This document shows, piece by piece, positions 1 through 8,552 of a stretch of DNA of 9,347 bases. The stretch covers positions 1 through 9,347 of the forward strand of contig JAQVAO010000013.1 in assembly GCA_028690755.1 (NCBI GenBank). Direction: 5' to 3'. The notes under the pieces are model-generated. The model worked only from the letters and a program-made list of their open reading frames with translations, had not been told where the DNA came from and ran no database searches. The position numbers were made by a program, and so were the translations under genes. Source of the DNA: Patescibacteria group bacterium. Its GTDB lineage: Bacteria > Patescibacteriota > UBA1384 > XYA2-FULL-43-10 > CAINNR01. Each line of letters begins with the position of its first letter. Position 1 is the first letter of the stretch.

Positions 1-70
1 ATCTGGTTTTTCCAGCGGCGGGGGTTTCTCTGGTGGTGGTTTTGGCGGTGGCGGTGGCGGCAGTTGGTAA
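1..70 (+). CDS. C-terminal tail of a glycine-rich surface protein (partial; TPM-domain or DUF2207 type)
   Basis: Only the last 22 codons are present, read from base 2 and ending at TAA 68-70. They encode a tail of almost only Gly, Ser and Phe that ends in Gly-Gly-Ser-Trp. Tails of this kind, a glycine/serine run closed by a single Trp, are typical of bacterial TPM-domain (YgcG-like) proteins and of DUF2207 membrane proteins. Both are anchored or secreted and carry the tail after a transmembrane helix. The catalytic or folded part lies upstream of the window, so the two families cannot be told apart. The run of glycine codons is GC-rich compared with the surroundings, which its composition explains. 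The next gene begins 25 bases later and may be co-transcribed. Confidence 0.6.
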   Translation, partial: SGFSSGGGFSGGGFGGGGGGSW

Positions 71-95
71 CAACCCCAATAATTAATAATATATA

Positions 96-740
96 ATGCT
101 TCGAAGTACAATTTTAAAAATTTTCTATCTGACATTTTTCGCCTTATTAATTATTTTCGGATCATATCTTGTTTACAGAAATTACGTTGGCGCTGATATT
201 AATATTGGCAATTCTGGTGATCGCCAACTTCTGGATTTTGGTGGTAGTATTGGTCGCAAGCACGTTTTTTTGCGTTTGGAAGATAAAAAAGGTGAAATAA
301 TTATTAAGAAGAGTTCGACAGAGTACTGCAATTATCCATTGTCCGGCTTTGAATCATCAGTCAAAATTGATGGGATTCTCAATATTGGCTCAGATCTTAA
401 GTTGATTGAAATCTCTGGCCCAGTTGGTGCCCACAGTCGCTCAAAACAGTTTTTTTATTTAAATAAGAGCAGTTGCCCCGAGCCAATCCCTTTTGTGAAA
501 GATAAAGTTAGGGTGTATAATATTTACAGCGATCAGCCGAGTTTTAAGGTTTTTGATTCGGATAATGATGGTTTTTCTGATTTTGCAGCTGAATATCGAA
601 ATTATGACCTTAATCCGCTGGTTGATGGTATACGAGAAATCTATCGTTTTGATAATAAGAGTCGAGAGTTTGTTTATTCACATACAGAGAATTATCAGGA
701 GGGCGTCGATTGCCCCGGCTGTGTGAGGGAGATTAAATGA
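96..740 (+). CDS. Membrane-anchored extracytoplasmic protein of unknown function with a DxDxDG loop and C-terminal CPGC
   Basis: This 214-residue protein is not a family I recognise with certainty. One hydrophobic helix (about residues 9-27) follows a short basic N-terminus and has no lipobox cysteine, so an uncleaved signal anchor with an outside domain is likely. Residues 154-159 (Asp-Ser-Asp-Asn-Asp-Gly) form a DxDxDG loop like those that bind calcium in FG-GAP/VCBS or EF-hand-like repeats. The following stretch (Asp at 162, then a Tyr-Arg-Phe-Asp...Phe-Val-Tyr segment at 183-194) resembles one blade of such repeat proteins. Cysteines lie at 78, 127, 206 and 209; the last two form CPGC five residues before the end. 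The ATG at 96 lacks a Shine-Dalgarno sequence and sits in an AT-rich leader. Its stop overlaps the next start (ATGA, 737-740), so the two products are translationally coupled and may act together outside the membrane. Confidence 0.8.
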   Translation: MLRSTILKIFYLTFFALLIIFGSYLVYRNYVGADINIGNSGDRQLLDFGGSIGRKHVFLRLEDKKGEIIIKKSSTEYCNYPLSGFESSVKIDGILNIGSDLKLIEISGPVGAHSRSKQFFYLNKSSCPEPIPFVKDKVRVYNIYSDQPSFKVFDSDNDGFSDFAAEYRNYDLNPLVDGIREIYRFDNKSREFVYSHTENYQEGVDCPGCVREIK

Positions 741-1246
741 TTGAAGAAGGGAATAAAAATCAAGAAAATACTGAGAAATCACTGAAAGAAAAACGTTCAG
801 TACTGATATTGTCTATATCTTCTATTTTACTTTTATTGGCTATAGCTGCGACAGTTTCTGCTATTTGGTTTATGAATAATAAAGATGTCAAAAACTATAA
901 TCAGATTGCCCAAAGTATTAATCAGGAAGGCACCATAAAGGGCGCAAGCACTGCCGATCCAGATTATGTTTCAAAGCTTGCCGAAAGTCTGAATGCGTCA
1001 GGTTTTGTACTCTATGGCTCTGATAGCAATATTAAAACCAAGAAACAAAAGGATATATTTAGTCAGGCTATATCGGAAATTGATTACGTCGAATGTGATC
1101 CGCAGATAAAGTCAGCTAATTCAGCTGAATGTGCTGCGAGGGAGATCAAGATATATCCAACCTGGGTTTCTGGAGACAAAAAATTTGAAGGTTATAAATC
1201 TTTGTCTGAAATAGAAAAAATGATTGCCGAGATCTCGAATCAGTGA
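737..1246 (+). CDS. Membrane-anchored thioredoxin-like protein lacking the CxxC active site
   Basis: The 169-residue product has a charged cytoplasmic head, one transmembrane helix (about 21-45) and a C-terminal domain (about 76-167) that matches the thioredoxin-like domain fused to or found beside VKOR proteins. Recognisable parts are the Tyr-Gly strand end at 93-94, the helix Lys-Lys-Gln-Lys at 102-105, Tyr-Val-Glu-Cys at 117-120, a second cysteine at 132 and the cis-proline motif Tyr-Pro-Thr-Trp at 140-143, followed by Gly-Tyr-Lys-Ser-Leu at 152-156. In active relatives Tyr-Gly is followed by a Trp-Cys-x-x-Cys site; here those cysteines are Asn98 and Thr101. The domain therefore cannot do dithiol-disulfide exchange in the usual way, although Cys120 and Cys132 could still pair. 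A GGGAG ribosome site (727-731) lies five bases before the ATG, inside the upstream gene, whose stop overlaps this start. A binding or chaperone-like role is possible but unproven. Confidence 0.8.
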   Translation: MIEEGNKNQENTEKSLKEKRSVLILSISSILLLLAIAATVSAIWFMNNKDVKNYNQIAQSINQEGTIKGASTADPDYVSKLAESLNASGFVLYGSDSNIKTKKQKDIFSQAISEIDYVECDPQIKSANSAECAAREIKIYPTWVSGDKKFEGYKSLSEIEKMIAEISNQ

Positions 1247-1342
1247 TATTTTCTATTTTAAAAACTCCGATCAAAAGGTCATATTATGCGCTCTAGTATT
1301 GATGATTATCCTTTTGCGAACTGTTTTAAGCTAGAAATAAGC

Positions 1343-1372
1343 TTGACAAGCGTGGCTCACGCTCACTACAAT
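1343..1372 (+). promoter_or_regulatory. Sigma70-type promoter with a dyad in its spacer
   Basis: A perfect TTGACA -35 box (1343-1348) and a TACAAT -10 box (1367-1372) are separated by 18 bases. Transcription would start near 1379 and leave about 64 untranslated bases before the ATG at 1443. The spacer contains the perfect inverted repeat AGCGTG-GCT-CACGCT (1349-1363), which could be a repressor operator because a protein bound there would block polymerase. The operator role is inference; the boxes and the symmetry are seen directly. Confidence 0.7.
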
Positions 1373-1428
1373 AGTACTTGTTGGGTTAAGTATGCTGAGA
1401 GATAAAAACAAAATAATCTCAAAACGAG

Positions 1429-1438
1429 AGGAGGTGAT
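1429..1438 (+). promoter_or_regulatory. Full-length Shine-Dalgarno site deciding the DUF5679 start
   Basis: AGGAGGTGAT is complementary over all ten bases to the usual 3' end of bacterial 16S rRNA. Its AGGAGG core ends eight bases before the ATG at 1443. It sets the start there and not at the in-frame ATG at 1392. Confidence 0.85.
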
Positions 1439-1442
1439 TGAA

Positions 1443-1589
1443 ATGGTACAAGCATATTGCGTAAAGTGTAAGACAAAAAGAGAGATGCAGAACGCTACCG
1501 CAGTAACAATGAAAAACGGCAAACCTGCAATGAAAGGTGTTTGCCCAGTTTGTGGCTGTGGTATGTATAGAATCGGTAAAGCTAGCTAA
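1443..1589 (+). CDS. Small DUF5679 zinc-ribbon protein
   Basis: This 48-residue cytoplasmic protein has two cysteine knuckles, Cys6-x-x-Cys9 and Cys34-Pro-Val-Cys37 (plus Cys39), separated by a short basic, Gly-Lys-Pro-containing segment. It closes with Met-Tyr-Arg-Ile-Gly-Lys. This is the layout of the DUF5679 family, whose members are about this short and are frequent in CPR bacteria, Chloroflexi and Actinobacteria; four cysteines should hold one zinc ion. The start is chosen by the full-length Shine-Dalgarno site upstream and because family members begin with Met-Val-x-Ala-Tyr-Cys. The gene stands alone between its own promoter and terminator, and all translation and transcription signals are near consensus, so high expression is likely. 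The biochemical role is unknown; nucleic-acid or ribosome binding would be the usual guess for a tiny basic zinc ribbon. Confidence 0.92.
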   Translation: MVQAYCVKCKTKREMQNATAVTMKNGKPAMKGVCPVCGCGMYRIGKAS

Positions 1590-1607
1590 AGTTTCTTTCT
1601 TATATTG

Positions 1608-1647
1608 AAAATCCCGTCAGTATATTGCTGGCGGGATTTTCTTGTTT
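1608..1647 (+). terminator. Intrinsic terminator after the DUF5679 gene
   Basis: A 13-bp stem (1608-1620 with 1628-1640, one T-G wobble) contains the GC-rich core ATCCCGTCAG / CTGGCGGGAT. It has a 7-base loop (TATATTG), and the descending arm ends in TTTT followed by CTTGTTT. It lies 18 bases after the stop codon at 1589 and separates this gene from the glycan block. Confidence 0.9.
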
Positions 1648-1652
1648 CTAGA

Positions 1653-1681
1653 TTGAAAAACAAGCCAAGTTTTGCTAATCT
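1653..1681 (+). promoter_or_regulatory. Possible promoter of the surface-glycan operon
   Basis: TTGAAA (1653-1658) is followed after 17 bases by TAATCT (1676-1681), which would start transcription near 1688. A second arrangement, TTGCTA (1672-1677), 18 bases, TATTAT (1696-1701), would start about ten bases before the ATG and give an almost leaderless message. A promoter is expected here because a terminator lies just upstream, but the choice between the two is open. Confidence 0.35.
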
Positions 1682-1717
1682 AATTTCTAGACAAATATTA
1701 TTATATCCATATATCAG

Positions 1718-3145
1718 ATGAAAAGATCAGAATTGCTATTTTCATTTCTTTTGCTTCCTGTAGACGCGGCAATGATTATTGTCTCTTTTGTTTTGTCTTA
1801 CTATCTCAGAATTAAGGGTGATATATTACCAGTATATTCTGACGTTACCTTTAGCCAATATCTTTGGTATGTAGTTTATATCCTGCCTTTCTGGCTTTTG
1901 GTTTTTGCATTATCCGGTCTTTATAAAATTTCACGCGAGCGGAATTATTTTAATGATTTATATAAGATCTTTGTTAGCAATTCTGTTGTCATTCTAATAT
2001 TCATTGTGGTAATTTTTTTCGGTCGTGCTTTTTTCTTTTCAAGGTTGATTTTGATCTTGATTTTAGCAATATCAGTATTGGTAGTTTTTTTGGGAAGAAT
2101 AATAGTTGGTGAAATTCAGCGCCATCTGTATAGATACGGTTATGGTGTTCATAAAGTGATCGTTGTTGGCGATAGTCCGGTAGCTTCTAGGCTAATACAC
2201 GAAATATTGAATCAAAAGCGCCTGGGCTTGAAGTTTGTTGGTTTCGTGTCAGATAGTTCTAAAAGATCTCAAAGTCACGAATTTCAGTTCCTGGGGTCAA
2301 TAGATAGTCTAAAAGATATTGTCAAAAAAGTTAAACCAGACGAAATAATTCTCACTGATATTAGTATTAATCGTAAGAAAATTATTAATATCATTCAAAT
2401 CTGTTCTGACGCAAACATTAGCTTCAAGTTCATTTCTGATGTATTCTCAATGGTTACAACTTCTGCAAGCTCAAACACTCTGGCGGGTTTACCTATTATG
2501 GAGCTTAAAACCATTGCCCTTGACGGTTGGGGTAGGATTGTTAAAAGACTGTTCGATATTATATTTTCGGTAGTTTTGCTGGTGATATTATCCCCGCTAT
2601 TTCTATTGGCAGCATTTTTGGTGAAAATTTCTTCGCCCGGACCGGTAATATTTAAACAAAAACGTGTTGGGAGAGATGGTAAAGTATTTAATTTTTATAA
2701 ATTTCGCTCAATGTATACTGATAAATGTGATTTTTCTGATAAAGGGAAAAAATGGACAACAGCTAAGGATGAGAAAAGTAGAATTACACCAATCGGCAGA
2801 ATTCTTCGCAAATCAAATATTGACGAAATCCCTCAATTTTACAATGTTTTAAAGGGCGATATGAGCTTTGTTGGCCCCCGGCCGGAATTGCCAACTTTTG
2901 TCGATAAATTTCAAAAAGATATCCCTGAATATTATCGGCGCCACCGAGTCAAATCAGGCTTAACCGGTTGGGCAGTCGTCAATGGTCTAAAAGGCGATAC
3001 TTCGATAGAAGAGCGTGTTCGTTATGACATTTTCTATATCGAGAATTGGAGCTTTTGGTTTGATCTAAAAATTATTATCAAAACGGTTTTTTTGGTAATC
3101 CGTGAGATATTCGGAGGCAAGTATGAATATCGCAATAATTCATGA
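1718..3145 (+). CDS. Polyprenyl glycosylphosphotransferase (bacterial sugar transferase)
   Basis: Enzymes of this family move a sugar-1-phosphate from a nucleotide sugar to undecaprenyl phosphate on the inner membrane face, the first step of capsule, exopolysaccharide or O-antigen-like glycan assembly. The 475-residue protein has the long WbaP-type layout: about four N-terminal helices (roughly 10-30, 47-68, 88-105, 107-130) and a Rossmann-like CoA_binding_3 domain (about 145-245, with Val-Val-Gly-Asp at 149-152). A membrane segment (278-302) then leads into the catalytic Bac_transf domain. Catalytic-domain signatures are Ser-Pro-Gly-Pro (306-309), Tyr-Lys-Phe-Arg-Ser-Met (327-332), the Asp369-Glu370 dyad in Asp-Glu-Ile-Pro-Gln, Gly-Pro-Arg-Pro-Glu (386-390) and Gly-Leu-Thr-Gly-Trp (414-418). 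The start has no Shine-Dalgarno sequence. The sugar cannot be read from sequence. Its end overlaps the following glycosyltransferase by 23 bases. Confidence 0.95.
   Translation: MKRSELLFSFLLLPVDAAMIIVSFVLSYYLRIKGDILPVYSDVTFSQYLWYVVYILPFWLLVFALSGLYKISRERNYFNDLYKIFVSNSVVILIFIVVIFFGRAFFFSRLILILILAISVLVVFLGRIIVGEIQRHLYRYGYGVHKVIVVGDSPVASRLIHEILNQKRLGLKFVGFVSDSSKRSQSHEFQFLGSIDSLKDIVKKVKPDEIILTDISINRKKIINIIQICSDANISFKFISDVFSMVTTSASSNTLAGLPIMELKTIALDGWGRIVKRLFDIIFSVVLLVILSPLFLLAAFLVKISSPGPVIFKQKRVGRDGKVFNFYKFRSMYTDKCDFSDKGKKWTTAKDEKSRITPIGRILRKSNIDEIPQFYNVLKGDMSFVGPRPELPTFVDKFQKDIPEYYRRHRVKSGLTGWAVVNGLKGDTSIEERVRYDIFYIENWSFWFDLKIIIKTVFLVIREIFGGKYEYRNNS
3113..3117 (+). promoter_or_regulatory. Ribosome binding site of the GT4 gene
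   Basis: GGAGG lies five bases before the ATG at 3123, inside the end of the sugar transferase gene. It selects that ATG and not the in-frame ATG at 3102, which would add seven residues before the conserved N-terminus. Confidence 0.8.
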
Positions 3146-4220
3146 CTGGCTTTCTGAATTTGCCGGAGCAGACAAGGTACTCTGGCAACTAAAGCAGATT
3201 TATCCGCAAGCGGATATCTACACCTCAATTTATGATTCTTCTAAGGTAAAACAATTCGATAACTATAAAATCTATACCACCTATTTGCAAAAAATACCTT
3301 TTTCTAAAACTCTCAGACCGATAATGGTGCCACTGATGCCTTTAGCCTTTGAGCAATTAGACCTATCTAAATACGATTTAGTGATTTCAAATACAACATC
3401 GGCAGCAAAAGGAGTAATTACTAAACCTAAAACTTGTCATGTTTCATATTGCCATACCCCGACCAGATATTTATGGATGCCAGAGATGGATGAGCGCGCA
3501 TCTTCAAGTTGGTTAAGGCGAAGAGTTAATAAGTCGCTTAAGAAATGGGATATTGCTGCTGTCGCTCGTGTTGATTATTTTATCGCCAATTCTAAAAATG
3601 TTCAGGATCGAATCAAAAAATTTTATCATCGCGATTCCAGTGTTGTTTACCCGCCCGTTGATACCAGCTTCTACAATCCAAGAGAAGGGGAGATAATTAA
3701 GAAAAATTATTTTCTTTTTGTCGGCCGTTTTGTTCCATATAAAAAAGCCGATTTGGTCATCGAAGCATTTAATAAGTTAGGAATCGAGCTTCGAATTATC
3801 GGAACTGGCCCAGAGGAACACAAGTTGAAAAAAATTGCCAAAGATAATGTAAAATTTCTCGGACGTGCTTCGGATAAAGTTTTGTTTGAAAATCTAAAAT
3901 CAGCGAAAGCGGTGATTTTTCCCTCGGAGGAAGATTTTGGTATTGTCCCGGTTGAAGCTATGGCTTGCGGAACACCGGTAATATCTTATGGTGTTGGCGG
4001 GGCAACCGAAACGGTAATTTCTGGAAAAACTGGGGAATATTTTTTTGAGCAAACACCTGGTTCTTTGACTGAAGTGGTAAAAAAATTTGATTCAAAAAAA
4101 TACAAATTTTCTGATCTAAGATCGAGGGCGGAGGAGTTTTCGCTGGAAAAATTCCGAGAAAATTTTCGAAAACAAATTGACGAGTACTATGCAGATTACA
4201 AGAAAAAATTTGAACTTTAG
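3123..4220 (+). CDS. Family GT4 glycosyltransferase (WbaZ-like, probable hexosyl or mannosyl transferase)
   Basis: The 365-residue protein is a complete GT-B-fold, retaining GT4 glycosyltransferase, expected to add a sugar from a nucleotide donor to a lipid-linked acceptor at the cytoplasmic membrane face. The N-terminal half begins with the acceptor-domain pattern Ile-Ala-Ile-Ile-His-Asp-Trp-Leu and Gly-Ala-Asp-Lys-Val (15-19), and carries Tyr-Cys-His-Thr-Pro-Thr-Arg (109-115). The donor domain starts near 196 with Phe-Val-Gly-Arg-Phe-Val-Pro-Tyr-Lys-Lys (199-208) and contains the EX7E motif (Glu270 to Glu278) followed by Ala-Cys-Gly-Thr-Pro-Val-Ile (281-287), as in nucleotide-sugar-binding GT4 enzymes. 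Overall it resembles WbaZ-type mannosyltransferases, but donor and linkage remain unproven. It overlaps the sugar transferase by 23 bases and precedes the DUF4012 gene by 19, so the three form one operon for a surface glycan. Confidence 0.93.
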   Translation: MNIAIIHDWLSEFAGADKVLWQLKQIYPQADIYTSIYDSSKVKQFDNYKIYTTYLQKIPFSKTLRPIMVPLMPLAFEQLDLSKYDLVISNTTSAAKGVITKPKTCHVSYCHTPTRYLWMPEMDERASSSWLRRRVNKSLKKWDIAAVARVDYFIANSKNVQDRIKKFYHRDSSVVYPPVDTSFYNPREGEIIKKNYFLFVGRFVPYKKADLVIEAFNKLGIELRIIGTGPEEHKLKKIAKDNVKFLGRASDKVLFENLKSAKAVIFPSEEDFGIVPVEAMACGTPVISYGVGGATETVISGKTGEYFFEQTPGSLTEVVKKFDSKKYKFSDLRSRAEEFSLEKFRENFRKQIDEYYADYKKKFEL

Positions 4221-4230
4221 CCAAATGTTT

Positions 4231-4235
4231 GGAGG
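4231..4235 (+). promoter_or_regulatory. Ribosome binding site supporting a GTG start
   Basis: GGAGG (extended to GGAGGG) lies four bases before GTG 4240. This supports GTG as the start of the DUF4012 gene, because no ATG occurs in-frame until inside the membrane helix. Confidence 0.7.
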
Positions 4236-4239
4236 GTAA

Positions 4240-6321
4240 GTGAGAAAAATACAGGATATTAGGCCACCAAAAAAAAGGCTTGTAAAAAATCAGCCTGAAA
4301 AAGAGAATTACCTCGAGCAAGATGAGGAAAGTATAATTTCAGTTAAATCTGATATTGGGTTGTTTACTCCGCTGGAAACAGAACAAAAAGACAGAGTAAA
4401 ATTGCCGAAAAATGCTTTAAGAGGTGTTACTATTTTTTTTCTTTTTGCTTTCATTATGGCAGTATTTTTTGTTTTTAGTCTTCTTCGAGCCAAACAAAGT
4501 ATTACCTATGAGGTTGGTAAATTGCAGAAGGGGTTTGAAAATTTAGCCGCTGCAGCTTCAAGCAAGGATTTACTTGAAATTGAGAGCAGTATTGATGAAA
4601 TTGACAAAAGCACCCAGAAAGCTCTGGTAAGTTTACAATCTGTTGGCCAGGATGTTTATGTTCTTGATCTTATTGCCCCCAGAGGCAAAGTTTCTAAGAC
4701 AACCAAATTAACTAATTCTGTTCGTTCTGCACACACGATCACCTATGCTTATAAAAATTTATTTCAATTTGATCAATCGAAAAATTCCGCTTCTGGTGGC
4801 GATTGGGCATCAAAAGTAAATCAAATGCTTGGAAATATCAAGGAGAAAAATTCAGAGCTGGGTCAAAAGATTTTGTACTCCAGCTTTATTACCGAATTAT
4901 CAAAATCACAGCTTGATTTTTCCTCTGGAGAATTTGAGGATGATGAGCGCCAGTCAATCGAAAAAATTCAAAGTTTGGCAAATCTCTCCAGTGATTTTTT
5001 CCGTTATTTTAAAACTGTGCCGGAAAATGTTGAAAGTATTCTTGGTATTGATGGTGCCGAGAAAAGCTATTTAATTTTATTTCAGAATAATGCCGAGATT
5101 CGTCCCGGCGGAGGCTTTATCGGCTCGTTTGCACGTGTTGATTTTAAAGACGGGGAAATGCAAAAACTTGATTTCGAGAAAAATATCTATACTCTTGACA
5201 AGGCATTTGTTGCAAGCGGTAAGGCACCGGAGCCTCCCTTTGAATATCAAGGCTTTATTACTAATTGGGCAATGAGAGATTCTAATGTTTTTGCAGATTT
5301 TGAAGAGAGCGCAAAAAAGGTTTCCTGGTTTTATAAAGAAGAGTCAGGCAAAGATGTCGATGGAGTTTTGGCGATTGATACGACCTTGTTCCGTCGATTA
5401 CTTGATATTGTCGGGCCGATTGAAATGTCTGAATACAATATGACTGTAACTGCGGATAATTTTCTTCGTGATGTGCAATATCAAGTTGAAATTGGTTATT
5501 TTAAAAACAAAGATAATTGGTCGGAAAATCAGCCAAAGAAAATTCTTTCTGATATGCTGCCGATATTTATGGGAAAGATTTTTTCAGATAAGAACCACCA
5601 AGAAGAACTGTTTGAAGAATTGATTAAGTCAATCAGAGAAAAGCATTTTATTGCCTATTTTGAAAATTCTAAAATACAGGATCTAATATCGGGGATTGAC
5701 ATGGCCGGAAAAATTAAAAATACATCTGGCGATTATCTTCTGATCTCGGATGCTAATATTGGTGGTCTAAAAAGCAGTCTGAATATTGAGCAAAATTATC
5801 AACATAATGTTGCGATTGATCTTCAGGGAAACGCTGAAGAAAAATTAACCATAATTAAAAAACATAATGGTAGCTATGAATGGCCAGATGGAGAGAATAA
5901 AAATTATGTCAAAGTTTTTTTACCGCTTTCAGCTGATATAAAGAAAGTTGATCTCATTTCTGGAAACAACATTCAAAAATCTGCTGATGGACAAGCGGAA
6001 TATTTTAAATCATCGGAATTTGGCAAAAGTGTTGTTGGTTTTTGGCAAAATACCTTGCCAGGAGGTGAAAGTCGCTCAGATGTTTATTATACAAGAACGG
6101 AAGCCGCCAGGCTGGGAGAAGAAGTCGTAACCTACAATATCTCACTTCAAAAACAACCTGGGGCCGAACCCTTCAATTACAATTTGAATTTGCAATATCC
6201 CGATAACTGGAGACCAATAAATGTCGAAAACTACGACGAAAATCAACACAACATCACGCTAAATTTCACAATAAAAGAAGACACGTCATTCTCTGTTAAA
6301 TTTGTTCGCTCTGGGACATAA
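4240..6321 (+). CDS. DUF4012 single-pass membrane protein
   Basis: The 693-residue protein starts with GTG. A charged cytoplasmic tail (1-61) leads to one transmembrane helix (about 62-82), a helical, probably coiled-coil stretch (about 85-260) and a large extracytoplasmic domain. The DUF4012 signature is clear: Phe-Gln-Asn-Asn-Ala-Glu-Ile-Arg-Pro followed by Gly-Gly-Gly-Phe-Ile-Gly-Ser (281-296). Downstream, a Val-Leu-Ala-Ile-Asp segment and a Leu-Leu-Asp-Ile-Val-Gly-Pro-Ile segment match the rest of the family. DUF4012 proteins are known from CPR bacteria and Actinobacteria, often near polysaccharide genes, and have no assigned reaction. The single-helix, large outer-domain layout recalls LytR-CpsA-Psr ligases, so transfer or handling of the lipid-linked glycan outside the cell is a reasonable inference. 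Runs of eight A (4269-4276) and eight T (4433-4440) are present, but the frame is intact. No clear terminator follows. Confidence 0.92.
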   Translation: MRKIQDIRPPKKRLVKNQPEKENYLEQDEESIISVKSDIGLFTPLETEQKDRVKLPKNALRGVTIFFLFAFIMAVFFVFSLLRAKQSITYEVGKLQKGFENLAAAASSKDLLEIESSIDEIDKSTQKALVSLQSVGQDVYVLDLIAPRGKVSKTTKLTNSVRSAHTITYAYKNLFQFDQSKNSASGGDWASKVNQMLGNIKEKNSELGQKILYSSFITELSKSQLDFSSGEFEDDERQSIEKIQSLANLSSDFFRYFKTVPENVESILGIDGAEKSYLILFQNNAEIRPGGGFIGSFARVDFKDGEMQKLDFEKNIYTLDKAFVASGKAPEPPFEYQGFITNWAMRDSNVFADFEESAKKVSWFYKEESGKDVDGVLAIDTTLFRRLLDIVGPIEMSEYNMTVTADNFLRDVQYQVEIGYFKNKDNWSENQPKKILSDMLPIFMGKIFSDKNHQEELFEELIKSIREKHFIAYFENSKIQDLISGIDMAGKIKNTSGDYLLISDANIGGLKSSLNIEQNYQHNVAIDLQGNAEEKLTIIKKHNGSYEWPDGENKNYVKVFLPLSADIKKVDLISGNNIQKSADGQAEYFKSSEFGKSVVGFWQNTLPGGESRSDVYYTRTEAARLGEEVVTYNISLQKQPGAEPFNYNLNLQYPDNWRPINVENYDENQHNITLNFTIKEDTSFSVKFVRSGT

Positions 6322-6340
6322 TTGTTATCAGAACTAAAAT

Positions 6341-6369
6341 TTGAACTTGTAGTATATTTTAAGTATAAT
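6341..6369 (+). promoter_or_regulatory. Promoter of the gyrase operon
   Basis: TTGAAC (6341-6346), a 17-base spacer and a perfect TATAAT (6364-6369) make the best promoter match in the window. Transcription would begin near 6376 and give a leader of about 100 bases before gyrB. It starts only 20 bases after the DUF4012 stop, so read-through from the glycan operon may also occur. Confidence 0.75.
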
Positions 6370-6384
6370 GATAGTAGGTCAAAA

Positions 6385-8534
<2,150 letters not shown>

Positions 8535-8540
8535 TTTTTT

Positions 8541-8546
8541 GGGAGG
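8541..8546 (+). promoter_or_regulatory. Ribosome binding site of the zinc-ribbon gene
   Basis: GGGAGG lies six bases before ATG 8553, in the 18-base gap after gyrB. It is the main evidence that the short frame between the gyrase genes is translated. Confidence 0.8.
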
Positions 8547-8552
8547 ATTTTG

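Larger units (their letters stand above)
1247..1442 (+). other. Intergenic region with the DUF5679 gene promoter
   Basis: No gene is supported in these 196 bases. The first 80 or so are AT-rich, with no convincing terminator hairpin after the stop at 1246. AAGCT (1328-1332) and AGCTT (1340-1344) form a weak inverted repeat just before the -35 box. The remainder is the promoter and a leader of about 60 bases for the next gene. An in-frame ATG at 1392 would lengthen that gene by 17 residues but has no ribosome site. Confidence 0.6.

Noticed and set aside
738..740. UGA recoding to glycine as in some CPR groups
   Set aside because: TGA is a plausible stop for two genes (738-740 and 1244-1246) and no in-frame TGA interrupts any recognised protein, so the standard bacterial code suffices.
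1331..1522. Minus-strand open frame of 63 codons opposite the DUF5679 gene
   Set aside because: It lies antisense across a strong promoter and a recognised family, has no ribosome site, and its hydrophobic, Ser-rich translation is what antisense reading of this gene gives.
3958..4320. Minus-strand open frame of 120 codons across the GT4 end and the DUF4012 start
   Set aside because: It lies opposite the conserved GT4 motif region and the junction of two well-supported genes, and no family or translation signal is visible.
4269..4440. Eight-base A and T runs in the DUF4012 gene (4269-4276 and 4433-4440) as phase-variation tracts
   Set aside because: Runs of this length are common in AT-rich DNA, the frame is intact, and a similar A run occurs in gyrB (6490-6497), a gene unlikely to be phase variable.
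4829..5275. Two plus-strand open frames nested in the DUF4012 gene (4829-5074, 5090-5275)
   Set aside because: They are alternative frames within a continuous recognised protein, with no start signals or domain motifs of their own.
6322..6345. Possible terminator after the DUF4012 gene
   Set aside because: No GC-rich hairpin followed by a T run is present. The region holds the gyrase promoter instead, so read-through or factor-dependent ending is left open.
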